Source: Clostridium estertheticum
GTDB taxonomy: Bacteria > Bacillota > Clostridia > Clostridiales > Clostridiaceae
Direction of reading: 5' to 3'
Assembly: GCF_026650985.1 (NCBI RefSeq)
Contig: NZ_CP086239.1
Span: forward strand, 2,046,001 to 2,110,000
Length of the DNA stretch: 64,000 nt
This document shows positions 35,555 to 44,415 of the stretch, piece by piece; position 1 is the first letter of the stretch, and each line of letters begins with the position of its first letter. Both the position numbers and the translations under genes were made by a program. The notes beneath the pieces were generated by a model, which saw only the letters and a program-made list of their open reading frames with translations, was not told the origin of the DNA and ran no database searches.

Positions 35555-35660
35555 CGCAAAGCGTAAATTCACAACGTTAAGCCAGTTATTTACAATTCAA
35601 AACAAGTTAGTTAAAGTGGGGTACCGCCAACATTATGCGGATTTACAACGTTAAGGAATG
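35555..35660. repeat. Pair of direct repeats upstream region (35442-35698)
   Basis: GCGTAAATTCACAACGTTAAG and about 78 bases later GCGGATTTACAACGTTAAG. Between them lie palindromic pieces (CCGCCAACATTATGCGG). No gene in this gap of about 250 bases. The start of the gap (GGAAACTCCTTAGCTGCTG, 35475) resembles the inner part of the long inverted repeat. Confidence 0.5.
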
Positions 35661-35698
35661 TACAGATACAATCAACATACACGAAAGTGAGCCACATA

Positions 35699-36310
35699 CT
35701 AGAAATTGGTAGAATGCACTCTTTCAAACTCAATTTTGCCTAGCTTATTAAAATCATACCACCGCTTTATAACTTTCTCAGAGTCTAGATGCAGTTTGCT
35801 GAAAATGAGTCTGGCAAATTCAAGAGGTGCTGATCCATTTGCAGTTATAATATTACCATCCATCACAGCAGGTTCGTTTACATAACCTTGCGCATTTGTA
35901 TATTCCTTTGTAGCGTATTTTTCTAAGTCCTCTAAATCGTTTGAAGTATGCTTAACACCATTAAGAAACCCATGCTTTGCCAGAAAAACAGACCCGTCAC
36001 AAATCCCTGCAATAGGCTTGCCTTTTTGTAATGTTGCTTTGACCAAAGGTACAATTTTATTGGACTCAGATGCCCGCCAGCCTGTACCCCCAATGAGTAT
36101 TAGTGCTTCATAATCTTCAGGTACTGTATCTAGAGAATAATCCGGTAATACCGTAATCCCTCCGATTGAGTGCACTGGTGCCTTGGATAAGCTGATGGTT
36201 TTAATGCAGTAAGGATTGCTATCATCGTCACAATTCAATTCGGCAGCTACATAACCGGCTTCCCAATCAGCGTAATTGCTTAATAAAAATAGTAATACTG
36301 TCTTTTTCAT
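35699..36310 (-). CDS. DJ-1/PfpI family protein (YdeA-like)
   Basis: 203 residues, the size of the single-domain glutamine amidotransferase-like group. ILIGGTGWRASESNKIVPLV and the nucleophile elbow AGICDGSVFLAKHGFL (C104) are clear; the N-terminus has the ADWEAGY pattern with the conserved Glu (E17). Some relatives are chaperones, deglycases or isonitrile hydratase-like enzymes. It is a different branch from the DJ-1 protein at 6259. SD GGAGG precedes ATG. Lone gene. Confidence 0.85.
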   Translation of the reverse strand: MKKTVLLFLLSNYADWEAGYVAAELNCDDDSNPYCIKTISLSKAPVHSIGGITVLPDYSLDTVPEDYEALILIGGTGWRASESNKIVPLVKATLQKGKPIAGICDGSVFLAKHGFLNGVKHTSNDLEDLEKYATKEYTNAQGYVNEPAVMDGNIITANGSAPLEFARLIFSKLHLDSEKVIKRWYDFNKLGKIEFERVHSTNF

Positions 36311-36397
36311 TATCTTTTAATCCTCCTAGTATAAATTATCATTATTTCATAGTAAAATAATACTGTGACACAGTTTTAGAAAACTGAGCATTTGATA

Positions 36398-36432
36398 GGA
36401 GGAATAGATGAATAATACATTCTTATTCCTCC
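36398..36432. terminator. Hairpin between the integrase remnant and YdeA-like gene
   Basis: GGAGGAATA and TATTCCTCC with a 17-base loop; a second small palindrome (CAGTTTTAGAAAACTG) lies just before it. Confidence 0.5.
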
Positions 36433-36468
36433 ACTTTAGTCCCAAAAACACCTCATAATTATATTCAT

Positions 36469-36720
36469 TTAAACATCACTCCTTTTTAACTTACTCACTA
36501 AAGTATCTCTACAATATTTAACTATTCCTATTTTATCATATTTTTCACATAGATTCATTGCTATTTTTTGGTCCTCAGTAATGCCAATATATCTTAAAGT
36601 CTGTGTTTTTGAAGAATGATTAAATATATCCATAAGTAATTCTAATGATGATCCATTTTGATATGCATGGTATCCGAAAGTTTTACGAAGAGGGTGTTTC
36701 TGTAAAAATTCTTTCGGAAA
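36469..36720 (-). pseudogene. Tyrosine recombinase (integrase), C-terminal remnant
   Basis: The last 85 codons of a longer open frame match the catalytic end of phage-type integrases: HPLRKTFGYHAYQNG contains the HxxR box, IFNHSS the second His, and TLRYIGI the nucleophilic Tyr, followed by a usual tail. The first 50 residues of the frame (with KSTFF... and YFLFLFSK) do not belong, and the N-terminal core-binding and first Arg regions are missing. It is therefore a broken integrase, probably left by an old mobile element in this region. Confidence 0.75.
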
Positions 36721-36876
36721 TGTATTATTTATCTTCAAAAAGTATACAGAAAATTGTTTTGAAAATAAAAAAAGAAAATAAATAGTAAAATGCGCCATAA
36801 AACAAAATCTGGATGGCGCATTTTTGTTTCTGAAAAATGTTGTAGGTTGATACATTGATGTATCCAGTGATATCAT

Positions 36877-37064
36877 TTAAATAGACGCTTAAGAAAGTTG
36901 TGAAGCAATAAGTGGAGTATAAATGTCAGCAAAAAATAATTTATTTTATATATAGAATTGGAGGATTATAATGCAGCAACTCAAGATGGAGGAAAAGCAG
37001 TATCAAATTTCCTGTTACATGGGCTAAGAATCAAAAATGACCTTGATGAAGATATAATAATAAA
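36877..37064 (+). other. Gap with an unidentified coding fragment
   Basis: A plus-strand frame reads IELEDYNAATQDGGKAVSNF then LLHGLRIKNDLDEDIIIKGI and FGIMP before TAG at about 37087. It lacks a start and looks like the tail of a phage or metabolic gene. A strong SD (GGAGG) followed by ATG at 36971 opens only 18 codons in another frame. Confidence 0.3.
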
Positions 37065-37625
37065 AGGTATATTCGGTATCATGCCCTAGAATTTAATATT
37101 GATCCGGAACGGATCGGCATGATAGGATTTTCAGCTGGCGGTTATCTCACCGCTTTTGTAGGAACTCGTTTTGATAATGGAATTATAGAACCGGATAGTC
37201 GAAATGCGCAAATTATGTCGATGCTTTTGGGAGAACCAGATTTTAACGATCCGATTGATCAAACGAGTTCTAAACTTAATGCGATCATTTTATGTTATGC
37301 TGAGACATCTCCCTTTTCTAAGGAAAAATTGCCGCCAGATTCTCTATTAACAAAAGATATTACAGTGGATGAATTTATAGACTTTACTTCAAACCATAAA
37401 CATGTTACAGCGAAAACACCACCGACTTTTCTATGGATTACAGCGACCGATCACTGGAATTTTCAGCGCCAAAACTTACTTTTTGCTCAAGCTCTAAATG
37501 AGCTAAATCTACCATTTGATTTACATATATTCTCCAAAGGTCCCCATGGTTTAGGATTAGGTGAGGATGAACCTACGGTAGCAATCTGGCCAAAACTTTG
37601 TGAAAATTGGCTTCAAGGATTATAA
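37065..37625 (+). pseudogene. Alpha/beta hydrolase (esterase), 5'-truncated
   Basis: The frame opens without a start at RYHALEFNIDPERIGMIGF and continues SAGGYLTAFVGTRF. GFSAGG is the nucleophile elbow of the esterase/lipase group; later HxxxP-like parts LHIFSKGPHGLGLGED give the catalytic His (H in GPHGLGL), and ITATDHWN the acid region. The oxyanion hole (HGGG) and the first 100 or so residues, which should precede, are missing. The ORF from the internal ATG (37119) is 168 codons. Thus the gene is a fragment, probably silent. Confidence 0.7.
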
Positions 37626-37708
37626 TATTCCGTTTATTAATTCCATTCTTGTAATCTCAGCATGGGAAAATGAACGCTTGATTGTGGCTGTGAGGTGTTG
37701 AGCGATAA

Positions 37709-37922
37709 AATGTTCAGATCTATAATTTATGTTTTACTGAAATTTTAAAACAAGGGAATAGGCAAAGATTCCTAAAATGCTGCATTGAGCATTTCCCAAG
37801 CTCGGAATGGTTAGTTCAAACAACAGAAATAGTATCAAGTTATTACGAGAAAAATGGGGTCTCGCCAGCATTTCTCTGAATCACACCAACAGGAATTAAA
37901 AAACAGCTTAAAGCTAACTAAT
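37709..37922 (+). pseudogene. Unidentified coding remnant with one in-frame stop
   Basis: The plus frame reads NVQIYNLCFTEILKQGNRQR, FLKCCIEHFPSSEWLVQTTE, IVSSYYEKNGVSPAFL, stop, ITPTGIKKQLKAN. The composition looks protein-like. A 24-base part of it (CATTTCTCTGAATCACACC...) recurs inverted at 41020. Confidence 0.35.
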
Positions 37923-37961
37923 ACGGGCAGTTCAAACATACTATAACCAATGGAAAAGTTA

Positions 37962-37993
37962 AAAAGGCGTATCATATAGTTAGTACGCCTTTT
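37962..37993. terminator. Bidirectional terminator
   Basis: AAAAGGCGTA and TACGCCTTTT with a 12-base loop, 70 bases behind the lipoprotein gene stop. Confidence 0.8.
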
Positions 37994-38063
37994 AAGAACA
38001 TTCCGAATTAATTATTTGTAGCAACAATTATTTTTCTTAATTCACACTTTATTTAGCTCCAAG

Positions 38064-38558
38064 TTATTTTCCCATCATAAGTACTTCTTTATAATTTATC
38101 TCCTTGTATATTCTCTCCAATTCATTAATAAGTTTTGGGTCTTTATAATTGTATATAGATATAGCAGGGTGGTCTGTGTCTGTACCAATAACATACACAC
38201 AAATCCGATTTTCAGATAATATAATTGTATATATATCGCCAGCTATGCCATCTTTGCCATTTCTTAAATTAATCTCGTATTCAGCGTTTTTTATTTCCCC
38301 AGTACTTTCTGTACAACTTAGCGTCTTAATATACTTCACTATATCTTCCATGTCTTGTTTTTTTGTGACTGTTTTTATCCTACCTAATTCTTTATTTTCA
38401 CTTCTTAGAGTGTAATTGGAAAATTCAATACTTTTAGCTGAAGCTATTGGAATATTCTCAAATGGTGTTACCGTTTGTTTAATTTCTTGTTTTGCACATG
38501 CAGTGAATAATAAAATTAACCAAGCACTAATTACAAGAAGTGTATACCTCTTTTTCAA
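38064..38558 (-). CDS. Putative lipoprotein (164 aa)
   Basis: TTG start (MKKRYTLLVIS) with GGGGGGTG upstream. The signal peptide MKKRYTLLVISAWLILLFTAC ends in a lipobox (LFTAC), so the mature protein would start with Cys and be anchored to the membrane outside. The mature part (KSIEFSNYTLRSENKELGRI... DMEDIVKYIKTLSCTE... IYTIILSENRICVYV) is a small mixed fold similar in flavour to other Firmicute lipoproteins of unknown role. Lone gene ended by a strong terminator. Confidence 0.7.
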   Translation of the reverse strand: MKKRYTLLVISAWLILLFTACAKQEIKQTVTPFENIPIASAKSIEFSNYTLRSENKELGRIKTVTKKQDMEDIVKYIKTLSCTESTGEIKNAEYEINLRNGKDGIAGDIYTIILSENRICVYVIGTDTDHPAISIYNYKDPKLINELERIYKEINYKEVLMMGK

Positions 38559-38574
38559 AATAACACCCCCCCCT

Positions 38575-38736
38575 TAATTTTATTTATTCATACGATTCAA
38601 TACCGAAATTAGGCCGGTTTATTCTACTAAAACGAACTTTGGCTATTACTTTTGAATGCAGAATTTTTCTCTTTATAAAATAAAAAAATAAGTAGGCGAA
38701 CAAACTAAAAAATGTGGAATAGGCAAGTACTTCTCA
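38575..38736. other. Gap with a shared sequence block
   Basis: Near 38630 the block AAAACGAACTTTGGCTAT resembles 32246-32264. No gene. Confidence 0.4.
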
Positions 38737-39207
38737 CTATTTTTTATTACTTAAAATATTAAAGTCATTTATTGTTTTTGCTGGAGCAGCTATATATTGT
38801 TTATCATCAATGCTAGATAAATATATTGAATTTAAGTCATCAAACATAAAAAGAGTATATTTTGATGAACTATCTGTTGATTTTTCTTCTACCCTTCCGA
38901 ATAAAACATTATTTGTAAATTTTCCAAGGTTACTCCCATGTAAAATGTATTTTTTATTATCTATAGTTATAGTGCCCGCTAATATTGTATCGTTATGAAA
39001 GTGGGTAAGTGAATACCGTTTATATATTTTAGCATTTATTTTTATAGTATAATTTTTTGACAGAGTTTTAGCATTGTTAGTTACAAATGAATTATTGAAT
39101 GTTTTATTAAACTCTTTGCCTGATGGATATAAGATGGTTGCTGTAATAACAACAATAACAATAGCAATAATTGTTGTTATTACTTTTATTTTAGATAATT
39201 TTATCAT
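38737..39207 (-). CDS. Hypothetical protein with one N-terminal membrane helix
   Basis: 156 residues, SD AAAGGAG. A membrane anchor (VITTIIAIVIVVITATILY) precedes an extracytoplasmic domain rich in beta strands (YTIKINAKIYKRYSLTHFHNDTILAGTITIDNKKYIL, FGRVEEKSTDSSSKYTLFMFDD). No family recognised, though such layouts are common in bacteriocin-immunity and stress proteins. Lone gene; the next 340 bases up to 39550 hold nothing recognisable. Confidence 0.55.
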   Translation of the reverse strand: MIKLSKIKVITTIIAIVIVVITATILYPSGKEFNKTFNNSFVTNNAKTLSKNYTIKINAKIYKRYSLTHFHNDTILAGTITIDNKKYILHGSNLGKFTNNVLFGRVEEKSTDSSSKYTLFMFDDLNSIYLSSIDDKQYIAAPAKTINDFNILSNKK

Positions 39208-39550
39208 GATTATATCTCCTTTACTTATTTAAAATACTAGTAATTTTTAAATGATAATGAATTGATGTATTTAGCTTTATCATCTCTTCATTGATTTAAC
39301 AACTTTTTCATTTTCTTCTGCTATTAATAACGAAAAACGGTTTATCAAAATATTTTTTATGTAAATTCACTATAGTACCTTTACGTTTTTTAGGGGTACG
39401 GCAACGATTCGTGTAAAAAGCAGCCACAAGACAGTATTTGCCATTTTGATGAAATATAAATCAAGAATGAGACTACTATTTTGTGTCTGTTATGACGTAA
39501 TTTATGAATTTTGAGTAAGATAGATAAAAAGGAACCTATATATGTATATT

Positions 39551-40102
39551 TCACCAATAACCTTTATCTTTGCCGTAATTAAATTTATGGTTGGTATTCA
39601 AAATTTTATCTGCTAGTTCCTTATTTTTTATTCCTAATACCATAACAGAATCATTTGTTTTTTCTTTACCAAGAGCATCAATAAAATATGCATCCCTCTG
39701 AAGAAATGTATATCCTAATACCTGATATAATTTATAGGCATTGTGTTTTCTGTCAACACATAAACATGCAACATCACAATTTATTTCATATAGGTTTTTA
39801 ATAGCTTTTTCTGTTAACACTTTTCCATATCCATTTCCCCTGTATTGAGGCAATATTGCCACTTCTCCAAAGCCACCTAAAATATACTCTTCACCATCAT
39901 ATTCGGATTTCCTTTTATGTATCCCGCAACTGCCAATCGCTGTATCATTATCATACATAATAAATTTTCCAAGACTAACATCAACAAAATCTAATTTGCA
40001 ATCTTCATCAGGAACATCTTGAAAACATATATTATTTATTTCTGCTATTTCTTTATTTTCTTTTACACTAATATTTTTAGTAAGCAAAAATATTATTTTC
40101 AC
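39551..40102 (-). CDS. GNAT acetyltransferase
   Basis: The start is probably GTG at 40102 (MKIIFLLTKNISVKEN), because GGGAGG lies eight bases before it and only two before the upstream ATG; 183 residues. LGGFGEVAILPQYRGNGYGKVLTEKAI contains the acetyl-CoA binding loop Q/R-x-x-G-x-G/A (QYRGNGYG), and LCVDRKHNAYKLYQVLGYTFL the C-terminal motif. Substrate unknown. Unrelated in sequence to the GNAT at 31246. Lone gene. Confidence 0.85.
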   Translation of the reverse strand: MKIIFLLTKNISVKENKEIAEINNICFQDVPDEDCKLDFVDVSLGKFIMYDNDTAIGSCGIHKRKSEYDGEEYILGGFGEVAILPQYRGNGYGKVLTEKAIKNLYEINCDVACLCVDRKHNAYKLYQVLGYTFLQRDAYFIDALGKEKTNDSVMVLGIKNKELADKILNTNHKFNYGKDKGYW

Positions 40103-40245
40103 TTCCATAACCTCCCACTTCAAATCATTCAATAAAAATGGTCTTCATTCGTATAAATCTACTGTTGCGACACAAAACATTTATTTAATTATACTATTAT
40201 TACAGTTGCTTAACGAGTTAAATTTTTACATTTATGGGTTTTTAA

Positions 40246-40290
40246 TTTTCTTAACGTACGAAATATCATTTTTGTTCATGCTACCCCATT
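40246..40290. repeat. Dispersed repeat (copy 2)
   Basis: TTAACGTACGAAATATCATTTTTGTTCATGCTACCCC shares its first 20-odd and last 7 bases with 34189-34233. The gap 40133-40486 holds no gene besides this. Confidence 0.55.
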
Positions 40291-40486
40291 ACCACAGAAA
40301 TCCTATTCCCTTTCATATTTTAATAAAGAAGGATTCCAAATTCCAAATAATTCATTTTCATTTACTATTGCATCAAACTATAGTTTGTAAAAATGGTGTT
40401 TAATGGTATGATTTTTCTAGTGATTAAGTCGTAGCAGTAAATTATGATGAAATATTCAATATAAAATTTGGGAGGAGTGATAGGGG

Positions 40487-40945
40487 ATGGATAGGCATTT
40501 TACGGTTTCCATCTTTATAGTATATAAGGATAAAGTATTATTACATTTACATAAAAAGGCTAAAAAAATACTTCCTTTAGGTGGACATATCGAATTGAAT
40601 GAATTGCCAGAAGAGGCATGTATTCGTGAAGCACAAGAAGAATCAGGTTTAAAAATAAATCTATACAATCCAATAAATAACCAACTTAAGAATTCATGCG
40701 AATTGGCAGGAGAAAAATTGTTAATAAATCCCATGCACACAATTTTCGGTGAAATAAATCCAGAACATTATCATATAGACTTTGTTTATTATGCAACTGC
40801 AAAATCTTTTGATACAATACCAGGAGATGGTGAATCTAATTTACTTAAATGGTATAATAAAGAAGATTTGAAAAATGCATATGACGTTCAGCATAATATT
40901 TTGACGATGGCTAATGAAGCGTTAGAATTGTTATCGGAAAGATAG
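40487..40945 (+). CDS. Nudix hydrolase
   Basis: 152 residues. The Nudix box G33-x5-E39-x7-REAQEESGL (residues 33-55) is complete, with all metal-binding glutamates (E48, E51, E52). Such enzymes cleave nucleoside diphosphates linked to another group, for example oxidised nucleotides or NDP-sugars. The surrounding strands (RHFTVSIFIVYKDKVLLHLH before, INPEHYHIDFVYYATAKS after) fit the fold. SD GGGAGGAG upstream. Lone plus-strand gene. Confidence 0.9.
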   Translation: MDRHFTVSIFIVYKDKVLLHLHKKAKKILPLGGHIELNELPEEACIREAQEESGLKINLYNPINNQLKNSCELAGEKLLINPMHTIFGEINPEHYHIDFVYYATAKSFDTIPGDGESNLLKWYNKEDLKNAYDVQHNILTMANEALELLSER

Positions 40946-41158
40946 ATTTATTCGTAAATTATTACGTGATTTTCGTATATTGTATACCAACCCAAAAGGT
41001 AGCAATGCATTTTTATTTTCTGTTGGTGTGATTCAGAGAAATGTTAATTTAATTTAATATTTATATGAATACTTAAAAAAACACTATATAAGTGATTATT
41101 TTAAGAATTATATGCTTAATTAATGATTTTTCATCTAAAATCAGGGATTGTAATAATC

Positions 41159-41581
41159 TTATTTAATTTCCATGTTTTCAAACTTTTTAATTCCAATTGT
41201 TACTATTACGCCTGCAAAAATTAAGCAGTAAAGAATGTAAATAGCTTTAGGAATTACCCCTTCTATGCCTCCACCTGAAAGATCCATTGGAATTTTTTGA
41301 AGAGCCCATGGCCATAAATATCTTATGCCGCTTATAGCTCCTATAAAGAATCCACCTAGTGTGCATATTGATGCTATCATTATAGACTTTGTAAAATCCT
41401 CATATTTTAATGAAAGATGAATCTGTATTGCAATAAGTGGAAGGATTCCAACCCATCCAAGAATTAATAATTCAAGCATTTTACTTATTGGAAATGAACC
41501 TGTTATTCCAAAGAGTTTTCCAAAAATAAAATATGATATTCCAAACACAGCTTGAAGGAACAATACCATTAGTGAATACAT
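41159..41581 (-). CDS. Membrane protein of unknown function (140 aa)
   Basis: Four hydrophobic segments: LMVLFLQAVFGISYFIFG, ELLILGWVGILPLIAIQI, SIMIASICTLGGFFIGAISG and AIYILYCLIFAGVIVTIGI, with short loops. The loop before the last helix has a glycine-rich turn (DLSGGGIEGVIP). No family recognised; it might be a distant transporter or immunity protein. The SD is poor (AGCTC region). Lone gene. Confidence 0.55.
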   Translation of the reverse strand: MYSLMVLFLQAVFGISYFIFGKLFGITGSFPISKMLELLILGWVGILPLIAIQIHLSLKYEDFTKSIMIASICTLGGFFIGAISGIRYLWPWALQKIPMDLSGGGIEGVIPKAIYILYCLIFAGVIVTIGIKKFENMEIK

Positions 41582-41724
41582 AATTGAGCTACATTAACTT
41601 TGATTCTATTAGCCATTTTAAAGATTTATAAATAGATTTTATTTATAGTAAATATGGTATGATTGAATATATATTTTATGACGAAATTGTAATATATGAT
41701 GAAATAAATTAGAGGAGGATTACT

Positions 41725-42384
41725 GTGAAAATTTCTGTAAATGAACTATTAAACATTGAAGAATTAGATGCAAAAGCCATATTTAAAGGGGTTAAGTACC
41801 CTTGGGAAGCTCTTACAAAAATTAAGAATTTTATTTTTGAATACGCAAAAAATCTGCCAACTGATTTTGAAAGAATAGAGGAATTTGTATGGGTTGGCAA
41901 AGGAACTACTATCGAAAAAAGTGTTCTTATAAACGGTCCAGCGATTATCGGTTATAATTGCGAAATCAGGCATTCCGCTTATATTAGAGACAATGTTATC
42001 ATTGGTAATGATGTTGTAGTTGGAAACTCCACTGAAATTAAAAATTCAATCCTCTTTAATAAAGTGCAGGTTCCCCATTACAATTATGTTGGTGATTCAA
42101 TATTAGGGTATAAAGCCCATTTGGGGGCAGGTGCAATAACCTCCAATTTAAAATCCGATGGAACATTAGTAAAATTAAAATATGGTACAGATATTATTGA
42201 AACTGGTTTAAGGAAATTTGGTGCTATTGTAGGCGATTTATCGGAAGTAGGATGTAATTCGGTTTTAAACCCAGGAACAGTAATAGGAAAAGATAGTATT
42301 GTTTATCCATTAAGTTCTGTAAGAGGTTATATTCCAGGGAAGAGTATTTTGAAAAATAATGGTGAAATTGTAGAGAGAAAATAA
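41725..42384 (+). CDS. Left-handed beta-helix (LbH) acyl- or nucleotidyltransferase-like protein
   Basis: 219 residues from a GTG with SD GAGGAGG. After a 50-residue helical lead, hexapeptide repeats are obvious: VLINGPAIIGYNCEIRHSAY, IRDNVIIGNDVVVGNSTEIK, NSILFNKVQVPHYNYVGDSI and the final NPGTVIGKDSIVYPLSSVRG. This matches the C-terminal half of GlmU-like N-acetylglucosamine-1-phosphate uridyl- or acetyltransferases, without the nucleotidyltransferase domain. LGAGAITSNLKSD is the usual loop near the active site. Sugar-nucleotide or acyl transfer is likely. Confidence 0.82.
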   Translation: MKISVNELLNIEELDAKAIFKGVKYPWEALTKIKNFIFEYAKNLPTDFERIEEFVWVGKGTTIEKSVLINGPAIIGYNCEIRHSAYIRDNVIIGNDVVVGNSTEIKNSILFNKVQVPHYNYVGDSILGYKAHLGAGAITSNLKSDGTLVKLKYGTDIIETGLRKFGAIVGDLSEVGCNSVLNPGTVIGKDSIVYPLSSVRGYIPGKSILKNNGEIVERK

Positions 42385-42483
42385 AGTCAAGGAACCAGAA
42401 TATCGTATTATTTCAGAAGTGAATTTTACTGTGTTTTAATTCGTATCTTTCATTTATGTCGACACAATTTTACACATTGCATT

Positions 42484-42750
42484 TATCAACTTACAGGTTG
42501 CTTTGGAATTGATTACAGTAAAGTTGATGAGGAAGATAAAATATCTCACTATATGGAGGCATCTTCATATTTACATACAGCTATATCTATATTACCTTTT
42601 ACGTCTTATGCTAACGTTGAAAATAAAACTGTGGGTTCAACAGCACTATCTAAACTTTACATGTCCATTTCAATAAATGCTACACCCAAATCTAATAATA
42701 GAGCGATAGCTTTTACTGAAAAAGAAACAGCTATACAAAAGTGGTTGCAT
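42484..42750 (+). pseudogene. Unidentified coding fragment
   Basis: A plus frame without a clear start reads LTGCFGIDYSKVDEEDKISH, YMEASSYLHTAISILPFTSY, ANVENKTVGSTALSKLYMSI, SINATPKSNNRAIAFTEKET, AIQKW and then runs into the nuclease fragment that follows on the other strand. It looks like a piece of a real gene. No family recognised. Confidence 0.3.
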
Positions 42751-42753
42751 TTT

Positions 42754-42930
42754 ATGAGGATTCATTTATTAACTTATCTAAGACCTCTTCCATAAGCCTT
42801 GTAGTTGATGGAAGCACAGGAAAACCACCTATATTTACTTCTCCTATGCTCCTATAAAAATCATGATTTTTGTATCCCTCTTCATCCTTATATGGGAACA
42901 ATACAAATGCTCCAAAAAGCAAATTTTTAT
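42754..42930 (-). pseudogene. Fragment A of the DUF2357/PD-(D/E)XK nuclease
   Basis: Closely similar to 51140-51310 of the large nuclease gene, same strand: shared runs include TCATGATTTTTGTAT and TATGGGAACAATACAAATGC. It corresponds to the catalytic-domain tail (FGAFVLFPYKDEE... KSIEEVNIGG). No other part of the gene is attached. Confidence 0.8.
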
Positions 42931-43064
42931 TAGTTCAATCACACACATCCCATACTGATACTAAATTGAAAGATTTTAAAATTAGAGAAGCAATTTATAT
43001 ATAATTATGTTAAATATTTGAATAATTATATTAATATGTTGTATAATTAAATAAGGATACAATA

Positions 43065-43901
43065 GTGGAATTTTATGAATTATTAGGTAAAGTGGGGGTA
43101 AAAAGTATAATGAATAAACAAGGTGAGGTAAATAAAAAAGCATGGTCTTACAGGGCTTATGAATTATGGGTAAATAAATTTGGATTACCTAAAGATGTTG
43201 CTAAAGATATGATAAGACAACCTAAAATATACTTAAGAAGAGATATTGAGTTTCTGGGTGACGTGAATGGGAAAAAAATTGCTAACTTACTTGGTTCCTG
43301 TGGGAGAAAGGCAATTCCATTGGCAATACTTGGTGCTGATGTCACTATTGTAGATATTTCTGAAGATAACAAGAAATATGCAATTGAAGTCGCTAAAGAA
43401 GCAGGTGTAAATTTAACATACATCGTATCAGATTTTTCGGAATTGAATATTGATGAAATGCGTAATAGTTTTGATATTACCTACATGGAAGGTGGAATAC
43501 TGCATTACTTTTTGGACTTAAATGAGATTTCGCAAAAAATATATTCTATGCTGAAAATAGGTGGTAGATTGGTTTTAAATGATTTTCACCCAATTAGGAA
43601 AATATTCAAAGTACGAGATATTTTTGAAGTTAGAGACGATAGTTTAGAACTAACAGGAGATTATTTTGAAAATGAATTAAAAATTGGGGCAGTCGCATAT
43701 GAAAAGCTTTTCCCAGTTGCTGAACAGAATGAATTTCCTAAGTGTCTTTTAAGATATTGGACAATGGGTGAAATTATAAGTTCTTTTGCATCAGCGGGGT
43801 TTATTATTGACAAACTTGTTGAAGGACCGAGATTTGATTCCAATAAAAATATTCCAGGTGAGTTTACATTGATTGCTTCAAAACTTAAAATTCAAAGATG
43901 A
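43065..43901 (+). CDS. Class I SAM-dependent methyltransferase
   Basis: 278 residues from GTG at 43065 with AAGGA 7 bases upstream; a start 30 bases later at ATG (MNKQGEVNKKAWSYRAYELW) is also possible. The Rossmann motif I region is KIANLLGSCGRKAIPLAILGADVTIVDISEDN, and motif II-III parts DITYMEGGILHYFLD and MLKIGGRLVLNDFHPIRKIF follow. This is the pattern of small-molecule methyltransferases. Target unknown. Lone plus-strand gene. Confidence 0.87.
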   Translation: MEFYELLGKVGVKSIMNKQGEVNKKAWSYRAYELWVNKFGLPKDVAKDMIRQPKIYLRRDIEFLGDVNGKKIANLLGSCGRKAIPLAILGADVTIVDISEDNKKYAIEVAKEAGVNLTYIVSDFSELNIDEMRNSFDITYMEGGILHYFLDLNEISQKIYSMLKIGGRLVLNDFHPIRKIFKVRDIFEVRDDSLELTGDYFENELKIGAVAYEKLFPVAEQNEFPKCLLRYWTMGEIISSFASAGFIIDKLVEGPRFDSNKNIPGEFTLIASKLKIQR

Positions 43902-43996
43902 AAGCTTTTTAATTCACCACCTTCTTAAAATGCAAATTAATGGAAGTCGTTTTGGGCTTCCATTAAAAATTATCATATTATCAACACTATTCATAA

Positions 43997-44065
43997 ACAT
44001 AGCCTTTTTATGCCAACCTTTGTTTAAATAAACACCACTAAGCTACCACTCCAGCCAGTGCTGCT
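43997..44065 (-). pseudogene. Fragment of a J-like/TPR gene
   Basis: CATAGCCTTTTTATGCCAACC and TTTGTTTAAATAA match 23882-23950 inside the J-like/TPR gene (there ATAGCCTTTTTATGCCAACCT...). So a second copy of that gene once existed near here. Confidence 0.65.
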
Positions 44066-44117
44066 CACTCTAAATTCAAACTAATTAATTTACTATTTAT
44101 CCCAGATAACAGTTGCC

Positions 44118-44414
44118 CTAGTGGGCAGAAGTTGGATAAATTTCAATCCCATCCCTATCAATTTGTTTTTTTATATTCTCATTTAATGAATTTAGAAAAA
44201 CAATATCACAAGAATATATTCCTATTACATCATTAATTTCCTCTACAATAGTTCCTTTGCTTTTACCTATATAACTTACACATAAGTCTATATCTGAATT
44301 TATATTTTCTGTTCCTTTTGCTCTTGACCCAAATATTATTACTTTATCTATATTGTTATTATTAAGGAAATAATTAATCAAACTTCTATATACTTTTTTA
44401 TCTATTCCATACAT
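44118..44414 (-). CDS. Minimal nucleotidyltransferase (MNT domain)
   Basis: 98 residues with the GSRAKGTENINSDIDLCV signature (GS...DxD) of the DNA polymerase beta-like minimal nucleotidyltransferases. YSCDIVFLNSLNENIKKQIDRDGIEIY is the typical C-terminal end. It is preceded at one base by the HEPN-like HI0074 gene, so this is the classic two-gene MNT/HEPN module, a toxin-antitoxin or nucleotide-transfer pair. It belongs to the HI0073/HI0074 branch, different from the mntA/hepT module at 2 kb. Confidence 0.85.
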   Translation of the reverse strand: MYGIDKKVYRSLINYFLNNNNIDKVIIFGSRAKGTENINSDIDLCVSYIGKSKGTIVEEINDVIGIYSCDIVFLNSLNENIKKQIDRDGIEIYPTSAH

Positions 44415-44415
44415 A

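Noticed and set aside
31100-35660. Integron attC sites
   Set aside because: Hairpins and GTTA-type ends are present, but no paired RYYYAAC/GTTRRRY core sites, and no integron integrase; genes are in both orientations.
36721-36876. N-terminal extension of the integrase fragment
   Set aside because: Its 50 residues are hydrophobic and unrelated to recombinases; the open frame is accidental.
40456-40740. Minus-strand frame opposite the Nudix gene
   Set aside because: Lies fully within the Nudix coding region and has no SD.
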